Shown here: positions 10,901 to 22,300 of the stretch, one piece after another | Numbering within the stretch: position 1 is the stretch's first letter | Layout of the letters: each line of letters opens with the position of its first letter | From: Bigelowiella natans CCMP2755 | Taxonomy: Eukaryota; Cercozoa; Chlorarachniophyceae | Assembly: GCA_000320545.1 (NCBI GenBank) | Contig: ADNK01001559.1 | Span: forward strand, 1-27,371 | Length of the DNA stretch: 27,371 nucleotides | Direction of reading: 5' to 3' | Made by a program: the position numbers and the translations under genes | The notes under the pieces: generated by a model | Told to the model about the DNA's origin: nothing | Seen by the model: the letters and a program-made list of their open reading frames with translations, nothing else | The model's database searches: none

Positions 10901-13900
10901 ACACTCGACCAAGCACCAAATACCTCCAGGGACACATTAAGTCAGGAAAGGTAGAGGCTGCGAATTTACCCGTTATTCCAGGGAAGGAAATGCCAAATCC
11001 CGACGAAATGCATAAGAGATTAAAAGATATTAGAGCTCGACTCAGTTGGAAGTCATGGCGTTTGAGAGATTTGGTAGTATATGGTAGCAAGCCTCTTGGC
11101 ACAGGAGTGACCGATGGATTTGACACCAACAATTATTCTACCAACGATGTCAAAGAAAGTCTGAAACATTTAGCAGCATATTTAGCGACTCAGATGAAGC
11201 TTCATGGGATGTGCTGGCTGCTATCTGACTACCTTGCTTTCAGCACAAAGTATCCATATCTCATAACGGAGCCTATGAAAGGAAAGACCACTGCAGCAAG
11301 TACGGGATTTCGAATACAATGTCGAACTATGCTGGGATACCCTTTGGAAATATTAGACGGGTTTTTATTCTTTTCCGATCTATCTGGAGAACAGGTTTCG
11401 GATGAATTTAAGAAAAGGCTAAAGGAGATGGGCATCCAATATTTGATTGCAATAAATGCTGACATTGAAGTGGAAGATGTGCATTGCACAAACGCAAAAA
11501 TAGATGGGGACCTCTTATCTAACTTTGAGCAGCACGTGACAGTATTCCACAGCTTAGAGCATTTACGAAATAATGCCTATGAAAATGGAGAAAGCGCCAG
11601 TGATACAACATCAAGCTCACAATTTAAGCGTCAGAAAGTGTTAATTTGTTCTGCTCCATCTCAGGTATCACGGTTGTAGGTATTGATCAAAAGATTTGAA
11701 TGTTCATTTCTTACTTTGACAATCTTCAGATAAGTAGCAACATTTCCCCTCGCTCGTCCGCACGTGCAAGCTATGCTGATACCTTAGTATTAGCATATGT
11801 AATGATCCTGCAAAATCTTACATTAGGAAAGCTTCGTCAGATGACACAGGTTAACTGTATTGCACTTATTATATAATACTCCTCTCATGCTCTACATTTT
11901 TCAATTTTTATCTTTGCAATATCGGTTAGGACTACCATTTAAATCTTGCTCCAGACTGGAAAGCCCTTCGCCAGTTTAGTAGAAAGAGAAAGCACGTACT
12001 GTCACAATCTCATGTAAAAACCATAGGCTGCCAAATGAAATCTACCTTCGATGACGAAAGATTACCTGAGTCCAATAAAAGAATTGGAAACATCCGTCCA
12101 TTTAATGAGAAAGAGGTTGGTGTTACATCTGCAGTCGGCGTTGACCATAAGTCGAACAAGCTAAACATTTGCGCAAAATCGATAACAGTGCATAATCTAG
12201 TCAATTTGTTGTCATCCAAGATTAAATTTTTGGTTTTGGACACTCGATCCTTGGTGCTCTATTCCCAAAAGCATATACCAAGATCAATCTGCGTTCCGTT
12301 AGACCCTAATCTTCCTCAAATTCCAATTGAGGATCTTCAATCGGCTATTCGTATGCCCGCAAATAGCAGGAAAGAACAGGATTACATTGATAAGATCCGC
12401 GCGGCAATATCCGCCTTCGGAGCTTATCACATTGTACTAGTGGCTGATAGCAACGTCTCCACAGAGAAAGTAACAAATGCGCTTTTAAGGGAATTTCACA
12501 GCTTGAATCGGAAAGTGAATATTTCTCATCTTGAAGGGGGCTTCAAGGCTTTCCTGGTACTATCTAGGCATTTTCTTTATTTATTAACTCTAGATCCGAA
12601 AATACTCACTCTTATTTACTCGATGTTTTCACGATATTCTTAGACGGCTTATCCCGGTCTTATCATCACCGAGGATAAAAAATCATGTATTTCGGAAACA
12701 TATTTTGACGTCCCACTTTCTATTCCAACAGTGGTTGTTCCTGCTAGATTATTTCTCGGAAGTCTTGAAGACAGCAAAAATGTTGAGATCATGAGGAGCT
12801 TACGAATTAAGCGGGTGGTTTTAGTGACGAAATATAAGGGAGTGTACACATTTTACCCAGATGAATTTGATTACATGAGAATGGAGCCCCTTCCAGTTTC
12901 GTTTGAGAATTCTGCAAATCTGGTTTGGAACTTCGTGAACGCTGCCGACTACGATCGCAACGCCACCATTCTTGTTGGCCACTCTGTAGATTCAGCCACT
13001 GCTACTTATGCAATCGCTTATTTGATTCAAACGGAAAAGTTGTCGATGGTAGAAGCATCCCAACAAATCCAAACCGCACGGCCGACGCTGGCTCTTAGTG
13101 CTAGAGCTGCCACACAAGCCTGTAATTTTGAAAATCATGTATTTTCAGGAAATAATAAGCGTGGAAATAGCCAGGATAGCAATGAATTTTACGATTTTGA
13201 CAAGTGTCTTCGTCGGGAGCCGAAAGAACCTGATATTAGAATGGCAAGGAAGCTGACAAATACTGTAGTAGGGAAAAAAGTACGTTATGAAAACAATCTG
13301 TCGGATCATAAACCTAGCAAAATACGTTTCCATGAAAATAATGAAAGTACACATTATCGAATGCGAATCCAAAGGATTGAGGCAGAACTATTGAGTACCG
13401 AAAAAGAAAAGGACAAAATCACTCTGGAGAATCGTAGGTTGAAACTTCAATTGAAGCAAGCTACAGAAACCGTTGAAGTTTACCGTAAGCTAAACCAAAA
13501 AGAAGCAGAGAAGGATACTGTGTTTGAGGCTAGCCCTTTGAACAGCGGCGAATTCAGCGACGAGCTTTCCCAAGGATCTGGCACATCTTTAAGTGAAGAG
13601 GAAACTCTAACAACAACCAACGAGTCTCTAGAAAATAATGACACAAAGGAAAAAGAAGACCAGATTCGAAAAGAAATAGAAATGGAAATCCGGCAGAAAC
13701 AGGAAGGAGATATTCGTAAACAAATCGAAGGAGAGATTCGAAAGCAAAGTAAGGAGAAGATGATTAAAGAAATTGAAGAAGAAATCCGACAGACAAAGGA
13801 GAAAGAGATCCGTAAACAAATCGAGGAAGAAGTTCGGAGTGAGATTGAAGAGAAAGCGAAAATGGAAGTTGAAGTCCGAATGAGAAAAGAGGAAGATATT

Positions 13901-14188
13901 CGGAAGCAAATCGAAGTAGAGTTTAATAGGAAAATTGAGGCAAAGATGAACCAAGAAATAGAAGCTAGGATTCGTAATAATAAAGAGTCAATGCGGAAGG
14001 AAGTAGAACTTAGAATCAGACAAGCTGTTATCAATGAAGTCCGCCGTGAAAATGAAATTAACATCAAAGAGTACCATGAGCATATGTCAGATTTGAAAGT
14101 TTTGAACAAAAGGTTTGACGAGTTGAAGTTTCCACTGAGATCGAGGCTGATTCATTGCCAGGACGAGGTACGTTTCGATATTATGTAA
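7922..14188 (+). CDS. Giant tandem rhodanese-like/pseudo-dual-specificity-phosphatase protein with coiled-coil tail
   Basis: Exons are 7922-8092, 8155-8286, 8580-8672, 8737-8877, 9059-9195, 9250-9323, 9377-9520, 9591-9687, 9759-9909, 9996-10125, 10194-11664, 11730-11849, 11930-12556 and 12644 to 14167 or 14188. A short bridging exon near 8957-8971 is likely; otherwise all junctions are in phase, giving about 1,670 residues. In order: a weak rhodanese-like unit (7960-8672); DSP-like 1 (8743-9420; VLIFDTKGSLHS); a filamin-like Ig segment (9860-10215); DSP-like 2 (10260-10740; VLVGLDKALVLS); rhodanese-like 2 (10870-11280; LLWDTRPSTKYLQGHI ... KYPYLI); DSP-like 3 (11335-11990; ILDGFLFFSDLS, VLICSAPSQ); rhodanese-like 3 (12220-12680; FLVLDTRSLVLYSQKHI ... 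LEGGFKAF ... YPGLI); DSP-like 4 (12730-13140; ILVGHSVDSATAT, AIAYLIQ). A coiled coil of repeated IRKQIE-type units fills 13350-14150. No DSP unit keeps the HCxxGxxR catalytic loop, so a scaffolding or binding role is inferred, as in human STYX and STYXL1. The final GAG/GTACGT at 14168 may be a donor to a further exon. Confidence 0.82.
13350..14150 (+). other. Coiled coil with degenerate tandem repeats
   Basis: This is the C-terminal part of the rhodanese/DSP gene. After a first helical stretch (RIEAELLSTEKEKDKITLEN) and an acidic Ser/Thr linker, units of about 16-20 residues recur with the core (D/E)IRKQIE-x-EIR, at least six times between about 13660 and 14040. The pattern of Ile at heptad positions with Glu/Lys/Arg between is typical of a long charged helix that self-associates. 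The matching long antisense frame is only its shadow. Confidence 0.8.
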
Positions 14189-15413
14189 TTGATATGTAAA
14201 TATCGTTCTCACGTAGTTTATGTGTAAAGGAGAATATAATTCACTCTATTAATACTGCTGTTGTATCTGCCAAAATGTCCGTTAAGGCTTCAAATCGGTA
14301 AAGTTTCATTCAGCATCCATATATATTGTCTAAAATTAATCCATAATGTGAAGTATTATTGTTACGTTTGCATTACAGAACAAATGGGTTAATCATTATC
14401 CTTATGGTCGTCATCGGTCTTTATCTAATGGTCCTTTTTGATTCAAATACGGTGGATGATTATACAGTGTTCACGTAGTGTGACGTAGCTGCTACTGAGG
14501 AACATGCGGTCCGTTCTGTCATTTGGTGTACACGTACAATTGTTTAAATCAAAAAATAGATGCTTGCATTTGTATATACAGACGTCGCGTGGTATCTAGC
14601 TATGTTAGCATGCGCGGCGGGTTCATTTTAACAAGCGATTGATCATGAATACTAGAATGTATGCATTCACCATAGCATCACACTTGTACAGACGGCATCT
14701 ACATGTGTCTAGATGGACACGCGGGGTAACCTAGAACAGATCTAGAGCTAGACCTCTCTAGATTTACCTATGATATAGCTCTAGACCTCCATAGAGTTAG
14801 CTAGCTCTAGAGCTAGCTAGCTATAGCTAGATAGCTAGATGTCAGAAATGGATCTTGCTAGCTAGCTAGCTAGCTAGCCTGCACATTTAGAAATGCGCGA
14901 AAACGACAAGTATCATTGGCATGCAACATCCAGTCTGTCTAGCTGACTAGCTCTAGAGCTGCGCATGTAGATAGCCTGAATGCCTGGCCAAGCTAGCAAG
15001 CTTGCAAGCATAACAGATATGTGTAGCCATCTAGCTAGCTAGATCTAGACATGTTAGCCTAGCTAGCTAGCTAGCTAGTAGCATGAGGCGCGCTCCGACA
15101 CACCACAATGGATTCAGATCTTGAGATATGGCGATGCTATACGATGCAACAATCGAACGTTTAGACACATCTAATTAAACTAAAGACACATTCTCCTTGT
15201 TGAAGGTGGAGATAGCTCGTTATAGCACCATCGGATGCTGGTTTGTTGAGAATGAAGACAAGTATAGATACTGATCGTAATAAACACTTGAAGTGGAAGC
15301 TCTTACATTTCGTAACTGCCCGCTCAAAGCCAACAACTCGGTACGCGTAACATGCATACGACGTCGTGGTGTGCGGTGCACAGTTATCGTGCAGATCGCA
15401 ATAGCACTTTCCC
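14189..15413. repeat. Intergenic region with CTAG-rich repeat block B
   Basis: No gene is supported here. From about 14590 to 15085 the DNA is packed with GCTAGC, TCTAGA and CTAGAG words, including five GCTA units at 14862-14881 and a similar run at 15058-15077. It shares ATGTTAGCATGCGCGG (14602-14617) with blocks A and C, and an exact 21-bp palindromic word at 14989-15009 with block C (26886-26906). It separates the convergent 3' ends of the rhodanese/DSP and HPRT genes. Confidence 0.75.
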
Positions 15414-18400
15414 TTATTTTCCACTGAAAGCTTCTTCTTTGAGCACGCCCACGAACGGCAAACAGCGGTAATGTCCTGTTTTGGCGTGGATAGGGTTGAC
15501 ATCTTGTTAAAACACTAATCTGCTTGCGTATCGAGATCTCTTACGTAAAAATTGAGGCCCGAATAAAATGAACACTTTAAGGATATATATGTATATAAAT
15601 AAATAAATAAATATATATATATATATACACACACATATTATGTGAATTGAAAATTAAACAGTGTTTGATGGTAAAAGATTTAAAGCAACATTTTGCCAAA
15701 TTAGTTTGGGAGTCTTTCAAACGCTTCGTTTGGTGTGCACTGATTTCCATATTCAAACTCGAGGTAGTTTCTTTGTTTTGGGCTTGTTCTGTGCTACCAT
15801 TACCTGCGAAATCCATGCCATAGCCTACGACAAATTCGTCTGGGCAGTCAAATCCGCAATAATCAACCTATGAAGGGGAGAGGCAAATATAGGATCGAAA
15901 GAGGCCTATCTTAGATATATACACACACGATAGAGAGAGGGGGGGTTGGGGGGGGGAGGGCACGTATGCGCCTAAAAGAAAGGCAGAGATTCTGGTGAAT
16001 ACCAATATCAGTTTCGCTGTGCGAATACTTGCTAATTTGGCATTGTCGCATGGCAAATGTCAACTATTCTTTCGTCGGCGTAGGCCTCGGTAAGAACCAC
16101 ATGTGCATGAAGCTGCGTATTATTCACTCGAAATCTGCGGCTGCTGCTGCTGCTGCAACAACCTTGAGATCGTTCACACGCCTTGCTTTCTTGCCTGACG
16201 TTCATCGATATATATAAAATATATATCAGTAAGCTCAAGGAATTCGTGATGGAGAACGGTTCCAAGATAATTCTTGGCGCAGAGCATAAACATCACACAT
16301 CAGCGTCCCATCTCACGGATGACTTCAATTCTTAAAACAAAACGCTGAGCTACATATCTTTCTTGCGGTGAGAATATATTCATTTTGTCGTACAACAGCC
16401 CCTCCTCTTCACGACTGTTTTAGCTGTTGTTTTAAGCTATTTTCGCTGTGAGGCGGTGGGGCAGGCAAGAGCGTTTGAAAGTTTGATTCAAGGTTGCTCG
16501 AGTATTACTGAGCAGACAGGCTATCTTGAAAGACGAGCACTTCTTATCCGTGAAGTATTTCGAGATGAACTTCAACGTCCGTCCTAGAGGTTTGATGGTG
16601 AGCACGATGGCAACGATGATGAGGAAGGGGATCAATACAATTTCCAGTGAGGCAAACAAAAGAACGCCTGGCCAGACAGCGAATGGCCGTCTGAGCATGC
16701 GGTCATTCAGCACGTTGCAAGCCAAAAATCGTAACAATGACATCATTCCCATAAGACCGTGTTTGCAAAAATGATTCTATTCACGGCACGCACGCCGCGA
16801 TTCACCGGGAAAAACACAAAAATCACAACTTTCCCCCTTTCCCCCTCACCGCTCCTGTTTCTACCAGTGTCGATTAAGTCCTCGGTGATAAGAATGTGTT
16901 GGTTGTTTGGATCTTTGCCTGAAAATCATATTCAAGAGAGGGGGCAGAGCAAAGAGGAGGGAAGGGAATAGAACGGGTGAAATTGAAGAATTGTATCGCT
17001 ATGTGACGGCAATAATTAAAGGGGAGTCAATCCTAAACACTATGTTCCAAGTTTCGGTGAAGAATACGGTGATGATTCTCGCCCTGTGGGGCCGCGAATC
17101 GCATTATCACAAGGCACAAATATATGAGTTGTGTGTGACCAGGACTCTTCAACCCTAATCTTCTCAAGGAATGGCTAATCTATGAAGCTTTCCACCAACA
17201 AATCCCATACAACATCAGCATCAGCTCCATCATCATCGGTTGATATCCAAGTGCCGCTGCTATTATTACTCAAGTCTTTCTTCATCTTCACATTGCCGGA
17301 GCTTGTAGTTCCGGATCCATAAGAAGACACCTTTGTCGGGAGGGTGGCGATCAGGAAGAGGAGGGGAGATACGGGAGAGAGAGAAAGAGAGTAGAGAGAG
17401 AGATAACCATAAGATTCGTACAGAGTTGTTCTCGCATTTTTTTGGGTACAAGAGAAGTGCCGTCGCTGCGTTATAGAATAATGCTATTTAACCTCTATGA
17501 AGTCTGGAAAGACAGCGGGAACGTTTTAACAAACATACGGGGGGCGGAAGGGGGAGGCGGGGGCAAATAGGAGGAAGAGAAGAACACACACCATATTGTC
17601 AATAGATGATTGGATTGAAATTATTGCATTGAATTGAACGTAATAAAGAATATGAATGTGGATTATTTGGTTAGGGCAGGAAGCAGTCTGGCTTGAGGCG
17701 CGCTTTGAGAGTTTGGGCAACACAAGATTCGCTGCCACGAGCGCAGCTACCATGTTTTATCAACAACATCATCATCATCGGTCTGAAAGGCATCGCCCAC
17801 CGATCTTGTAGGGGACTGTGAGGTATTTCAGGAGGTTCATCTGGAACATGATGCAGCCTGTCAAGAGACCAACAGCCAAGATCTGATCGTTCAAACAGAG
17901 TCGAATCAAGGACGATGTGGACAACGACGGACTGCAGAAAGAGCCACGCGGATATACGATCTTCAAACGCGTAGACACGACACGTTTGACGAACTTGCAG
18001 CCTTTTAGTTTTAGTGCTCCATTCCCCCGCGATGCAAGTGCATATTTCCCACCTCCTTGCCACGATAGTCATGAGATATCTCAGCTGCCATTTCCTTCAG
18101 CCTGACCAGAACGTGAATATTTTCATTGTTTCTCTCAGGCATCGTCGCTATAAATAACTGGGAGAAAAATGGCATCAACAGCGAACTTGCCTGGCCTCAA
18201 TTTTCTGCTGTGTGAAGAGGATTGTCTTGAGATTTCCTGCCCAAGCTGGCGGTAGAGTGTCAGCGACCTAGAATCATGCAAACAACACAACGACGTGTGT
18301 TGAATTCTAAGCTGGGGAATTTTAACTGGTAACGCAAGCGGGAGATGCGCTCCCTGACGTAGCTAAGAGTTACGACCTCCGCACAGCATTATGCCCAGTA

Positions 18401-18823
18401 CTATCATTACTGGTACAATGTCCATTTTATCACCCTCAACACCCATACTATGATCATTACTAGCATACTTCGATCTCCCCTGACCTGCTTGACTTCCTCC
18501 GCCGTGACGCCTTTCGAGGGACCATCGGACACTTTTCTCTCAACCGAGATCGGGCCATCGAGCTCCTTCGATTCTCCCTTTTTTGACCCCTCTTTTAGGC
18601 TGCAAACCATCAAAGTAACCAAGAAAGGGCATCAGCAACCAATTTTATCTTTTTAAGTCTTCTTCTATTCAAATAACATCGGGGGTTCAGGAAGTCGGGC
18701 ATGTTCTTGGAAATAACAACACCTTTTGAGTCCAGTGTTGAGAACTGAGCTCAAGGTCTCCAGCTGGTCGAGGAAGGCCTTGGGGACGCTGACAGTCGTT
18801 GAGGGGGGGGCTTGGGAGGCCAT
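15414..18823 (-). CDS. Hypoxanthine-guanine phosphoribosyltransferase (HPRT-like purine salvage enzyme)
   Basis: The gene transfers phosphoribose from PRPP to hypoxanthine or guanine. Minus-strand exons are 18823-18723, 18599-18485, 18267-18191, 18101-18053, 17882-17801, 17503-17493 (11 nt), 17330-17270, 16918-16865, 16583-16509, 16194-16163, 15867-15804 and 15502-15414. They total exactly 810 nt, giving 269 residues and a TAA stop. Family landmarks appear in order: KTILFTQQKIEARLKEMAAE at the N-terminal helix, ILAVGLLTG (115-123, the pyrophosphate loop, with Thr where the human enzyme has Lys), DFIEVSSYGSGTTSSG (142-157, the mobile loop), ILITEDLIDTG (174-184, the PRPP-binding motif with both acidic residues), ACLLSKKARR with the purine-contacting Lys at 210, and PDEFVVGYGMDF (228-239) with the stacking Phe 231 and the conserved Asp 238. 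The C-terminus YRCLPFVGVLKEEAF matches the family. About 70 N-terminal residues (exons 1-2) are an extension of unknown role. The intron 18190-18102 appears to be GC-AG. A retrotransposon lies just upstream. Confidence 0.93.
15583..15635. repeat. TA-rich simple repeat with (TAAA) and (TA) runs
   Basis: ATATATGTATATAAATAAATAA-type sequence followed by (AT)n and CACACA. It lies in the last HPRT intron (15803-15505). Confidence 0.85.
16141..16155. repeat. (CTG)5 trinucleotide repeat
   Basis: Five CTG units, reading CAG on the minus strand, a few bases after the donor of the short HPRT exon 16194-16163. Intronic. Confidence 0.9.
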
Positions 18824-19015
18824 GTTCAGATTTAAGTGTGCAGAAATTTGTCGCTCGAATCTCCATTAATGTCGGAATATCCTTGGTTCTCCCTCATATT
18901 GTCATGAAATAGACTGCGATTTCGGAATCGGGTTTTATTTTTTAAGGGCTGGAGCACATTTAAGTTTGGAATCCGAGATTGGCCGATTGGGTTCCGACGA
19001 TGCCTCAACTGAGGG
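18824..19015. promoter_or_regulatory. HPRT upstream spacer adjoining the retrotransposon
   Basis: Only 192 bp separate the HPRT start codon at 18823 from the 3' LTR of the element. No conserved promoter box is recognised, so the native promoter is either compact or was split from its upstream part by the insertion. Confidence 0.4.
19012..19015. repeat. Target site duplication, left copy (AGGG)
   Basis: AGGG immediately precedes the LTR at 19016 and is repeated at 24732-24735 directly after the other LTR, consistent with the short duplication made by integrase. Confidence 0.85.
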
Positions 19016-19341
19016 TGTTGCGCGTAAGGTGTTCACAGGCCGAGGCGCTACGTGCACAAGTAGGCAGGGGGGGGGAAAGGCACGTTTGCTTCCTTTTGAA
19101 GAGTTGTGTTTATTTTTATTAAAGATTATATTTTTATTAAATCGTGCACTGCGTAATCATTCGCGAAGCTTTCGCGAATGCCGCCGCACGTGGGGCAGCA
19201 CACTTCCGGTGTGCTGCCATGAGTCCCGCCGGAACCCACGTGCCTATGCTGTATTAATATCTACGTTATCTATATTCTATATCCGCGACAACCCCTTTGT
19301 TGTCGCACGTGACTTGTGCCCGCGTAGTGGTACGCGCTACA
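19016..19341 (-). repeat. 3' LTR of the retrotransposon
   Basis: 326 bp, identical to 24406-24731. It contains four near-perfect hairpins: arms at 19158-19167/19171-19180, 19194-19203/19209-19218, 19285-19292/19299-19306 and 19322-19326/19331-19335. Because the element and HPRT share the minus strand, transcription starting here would read into HPRT. Confidence 0.97.
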
Positions 19342-19351
19342 CCTCCCCCAA
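19342..19351 (-). other. Polypurine tract
   Basis: The minus strand reads TTGGGGGAGG directly against the 3' LTR (TGTAGCGCG), the expected position of the plus-strand primer used in reverse transcription. Confidence 0.8.
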
Positions 19352-19392
19352 GTCACGTTGCTCCTTCCTTCCTTCCTTATTCCCTTAGACCT

Positions 19393-22300
19393 TCATCGCT
19401 TTCGGAACTTCACCAACCACCAGGTAATAGATTCCTCTCTAACCTTATCTCCTTTGTCGCTTACCCAGAACTCACCTTCGTCCTTAGGTTCGTGTCCATA
19501 CCAGCCCTCTGCATCAAGGTCCCCCAGGACCTTATACCAGTGCTCAAAGGGTAAGTCGGGAACAGCTAGGTAGAGTAGCTGATATTTTCCGTCCTTTATT
19601 TTCATAGCTACCCTCTCCATATTTCGTAATCCAGGGTAGCCTAGATAGACAATCTTCATGCGCCAATCGTCGTTCACCCTGACCTTATTGTTTCCATATT
19701 CCACATCGAACTTAGGTCGGGGTCCTAAACAAGGCATTGCTCGCTCCCACACAGTAGGGTTTACTTTAACATCCTCTAGGAGCTTCTCACCGATATCATA
19801 ATTCTTTAGGTGACTGATGTGGCGCAAGGTGACCCTGTTCCCATCATAGATGTAGTACTGCTTCCTCCCCTTCCTCTCGGTAACCTTTGCAACGCCACCC
19901 CAGAAGGGGTCTTGTTTATTTCTCGATCTCAGATTTACCTTGGCCCTAACATACTGTCCTTCCTTTAGAACTCGGCCATCGTACGGGACCTTCTCGTCTT
20001 CGCTCTCGGTATCGTCGTCGTTGTCGTCGCCTTCTTCCCTCTCCTTATCCTTGATACCTCCCCCAGACGTGAAGGTGTCGTTTACTAACCCTTGTATCTT
20101 GTCTGGTGTGGTGCTATTTATCCTGCTTAGGTTGGCCAAGGTGCGGTGGAGTCGCTCTACCTTGGAGTTGGACTGGGCATAGTATACAGGTGAGGCATCA
20201 ATATTAGGGTGTGGTAGCTGTAGAAGAGAGGTCTCATTATCCACATGTAACTTCTTTGGTATCTTGTTTATGCTAACTTCATCAGGGATAGCCTGGAGCT
20301 CAGACTCCCAGGTACGGTAGCAGTTAGTAAGCCTCTGCTTATATAAGCCTTTGTTCTTCTTAGCAACGTTGACCTTGATAATCTTTTTAACCCAGCACTT
20401 TCCAGTGGCCACATCAACGAAGGTAAGGTAGTGATAGCCATCGTACTTATAAACATCAATTTGCACGATATCTAAGAAGTTCCTTGCTTTGATTTTCTTA
20501 GATGCACGGCTCTTGCTGGACTCCTTGGTGGCGACGCCTGCCGCCTTCAAGCTGGAGCACCTGCAGCCACGCAGGTATGTCCTTATCTCTTTTAGCTTGT
20601 AGGGCCAGTAGTAATGGTAGAGTAGAGCAGTGATATGGTTTTCTCCTACGTGTGCAGGTCCATGGGCGGTAAAGAGAAGGGCTCCCCTGGTCCGCCGTGG
20701 CACGTAGGTACGCCTAACATTATTAGTGTATACATATATCCTATCACTAAGTACCTCATGCTTGTGTTTGTATTTATCCAGGTGTTCTTGAAGGTGCTGG
20801 AGCTCCTCTGGCTCAGGCAGGAAGTCGCCGTCCTCGAAGGTAATCGCGTTAACCATAGGGGTGACCTGGGTAGGGACTTTCTTTTCGAACAGCCTGCTGA
20901 AATAGTCAGCAAGCTGCTTGTCTCCTGGTGCGTAGACCACTGTCCTCTTGTCCCTAAACTCTTCCGTGTCCGCCCTCATAGCTGCATACTCATCGTTAGG
21001 CGCTTCGAGCTTGCGGTCGATGCCTAGGAGGGGCTTGTGGTCAGTCATTAAGGTGAAGCTGGGCACCGACAGCAGGTAGTATCTTAGTTTCCTCTGCGCC
21101 TCAGTCATGGCTTTATACTCTCCTTTTGTAGGGCTGTACTTGGCCTCAGCTGCTGTGCAGGCCCTGCCCCACACCCGTATGATCTGCTGGTCTTGGGTAA
21201 GTACAGCAGCCATACCTAGCTTAGACCAGTCTGTCCATAGGGTAGCTGGTCTAGTAGTGTCTAGCTTAGCATTCAATAGGGTGTTGCTGCATAACTTTAT
21301 TAGGTTATCGAAGTGGGCATCAAGGCCAGCCTTGGCCCACACCTTAGCGAAGCTGAGGCCTACAGAGTTCTCCTTCCGGTAAGCAGTAGTAAAAGCAGCT
21401 GCAGTCCTAGCGTAGGTAGGGGAGAACCTACGTAGTATCCAAGCTGCAGTCTGCAAGAATGACTTTAACTCCTTTGCATTCTTAGGTTTAGGGGCTTGCT
21501 GTAGTGCTGCTACTTTCTCGGGGTTTGGGGTGATGCGGCCTTGCTCCAGGTAATATCCACACCACTTGATTCTTGTAGCTAGGAATGTACACTTCTGCAG
21601 TCTAATAGTAAAACCGAAGTGTGCAAACCTAATAAATATATTTTCCAGGAGGAAGATCTGAGCGACGACTGTGTTGGTACATATTATGTCATCATCCACA
21701 TACACAAACACAAACACCCACAACACAGACGCCATCCCATCATGTGTGTATGCCCTGTAGTTCTGACTACTGAACGCATCCCCTGATATGCTTAGGCCGT
21801 AAGGGAATACGACGAAGTGCCACTTCCTGTGCCTGCTGGAGAACGCGGTAATGGGGCGGGAGGTTTTGTGGATGGGTGTCTGCATGTATGATTCATTTTT
21901 ATCTAGGGAAGAGTAGTATTTGTATCCTATGACGTGTTCAATAACGTCATCTATCCTTGGTGTAGGTGTCTGGATCCTCTTTATTACTCGGTTGTGGCGG
22001 ATGAAGTTGTGCGCCAGGCGGAAGAAAGGGTAAGTAGGTTTCTTAGCTAGCACATGTCTCACGTTCCATGGTGAGTTGCTTGGCTCTATCTTCCCTTCCT
22101 TTGCCCATTCATTGATCTGCCACTCTATCTTTTCCCAGTCCGCTTCCGGTCGCCTATGTTCTGGGTCATTGATGATGCACTCTTCGTATCCCTTCTTTAG
22201 CTCGATCTTTACTGGGGTAAGCTTGCTGGAGGGCTTCGTCGTCGGCTTGGTGATGTCAGAGTACTTCTCGTTTAATATTTTATTAATGTACTTTTTGCCT

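Noticed and set aside
13480-14109. Long antisense frame of 209 residues
   Set aside because: It is the shadow of the repetitive Glu/Lys/Arg/Ile coiled coil on the plus strand and gives Ser/Phe/Ile-rich nonsense.
15577-15816. Minus-strand 79-residue open frame as a separate small gene
   Set aside because: Its start lies in an HPRT exon and the rest is the HPRT intron including a TA-rich repeat.
17340-17420. GA-rich purine stretch as a possible separate repeat element
   Set aside because: It is the polypyrimidine-rich end of an HPRT intron on the minus strand and needs no other explanation.
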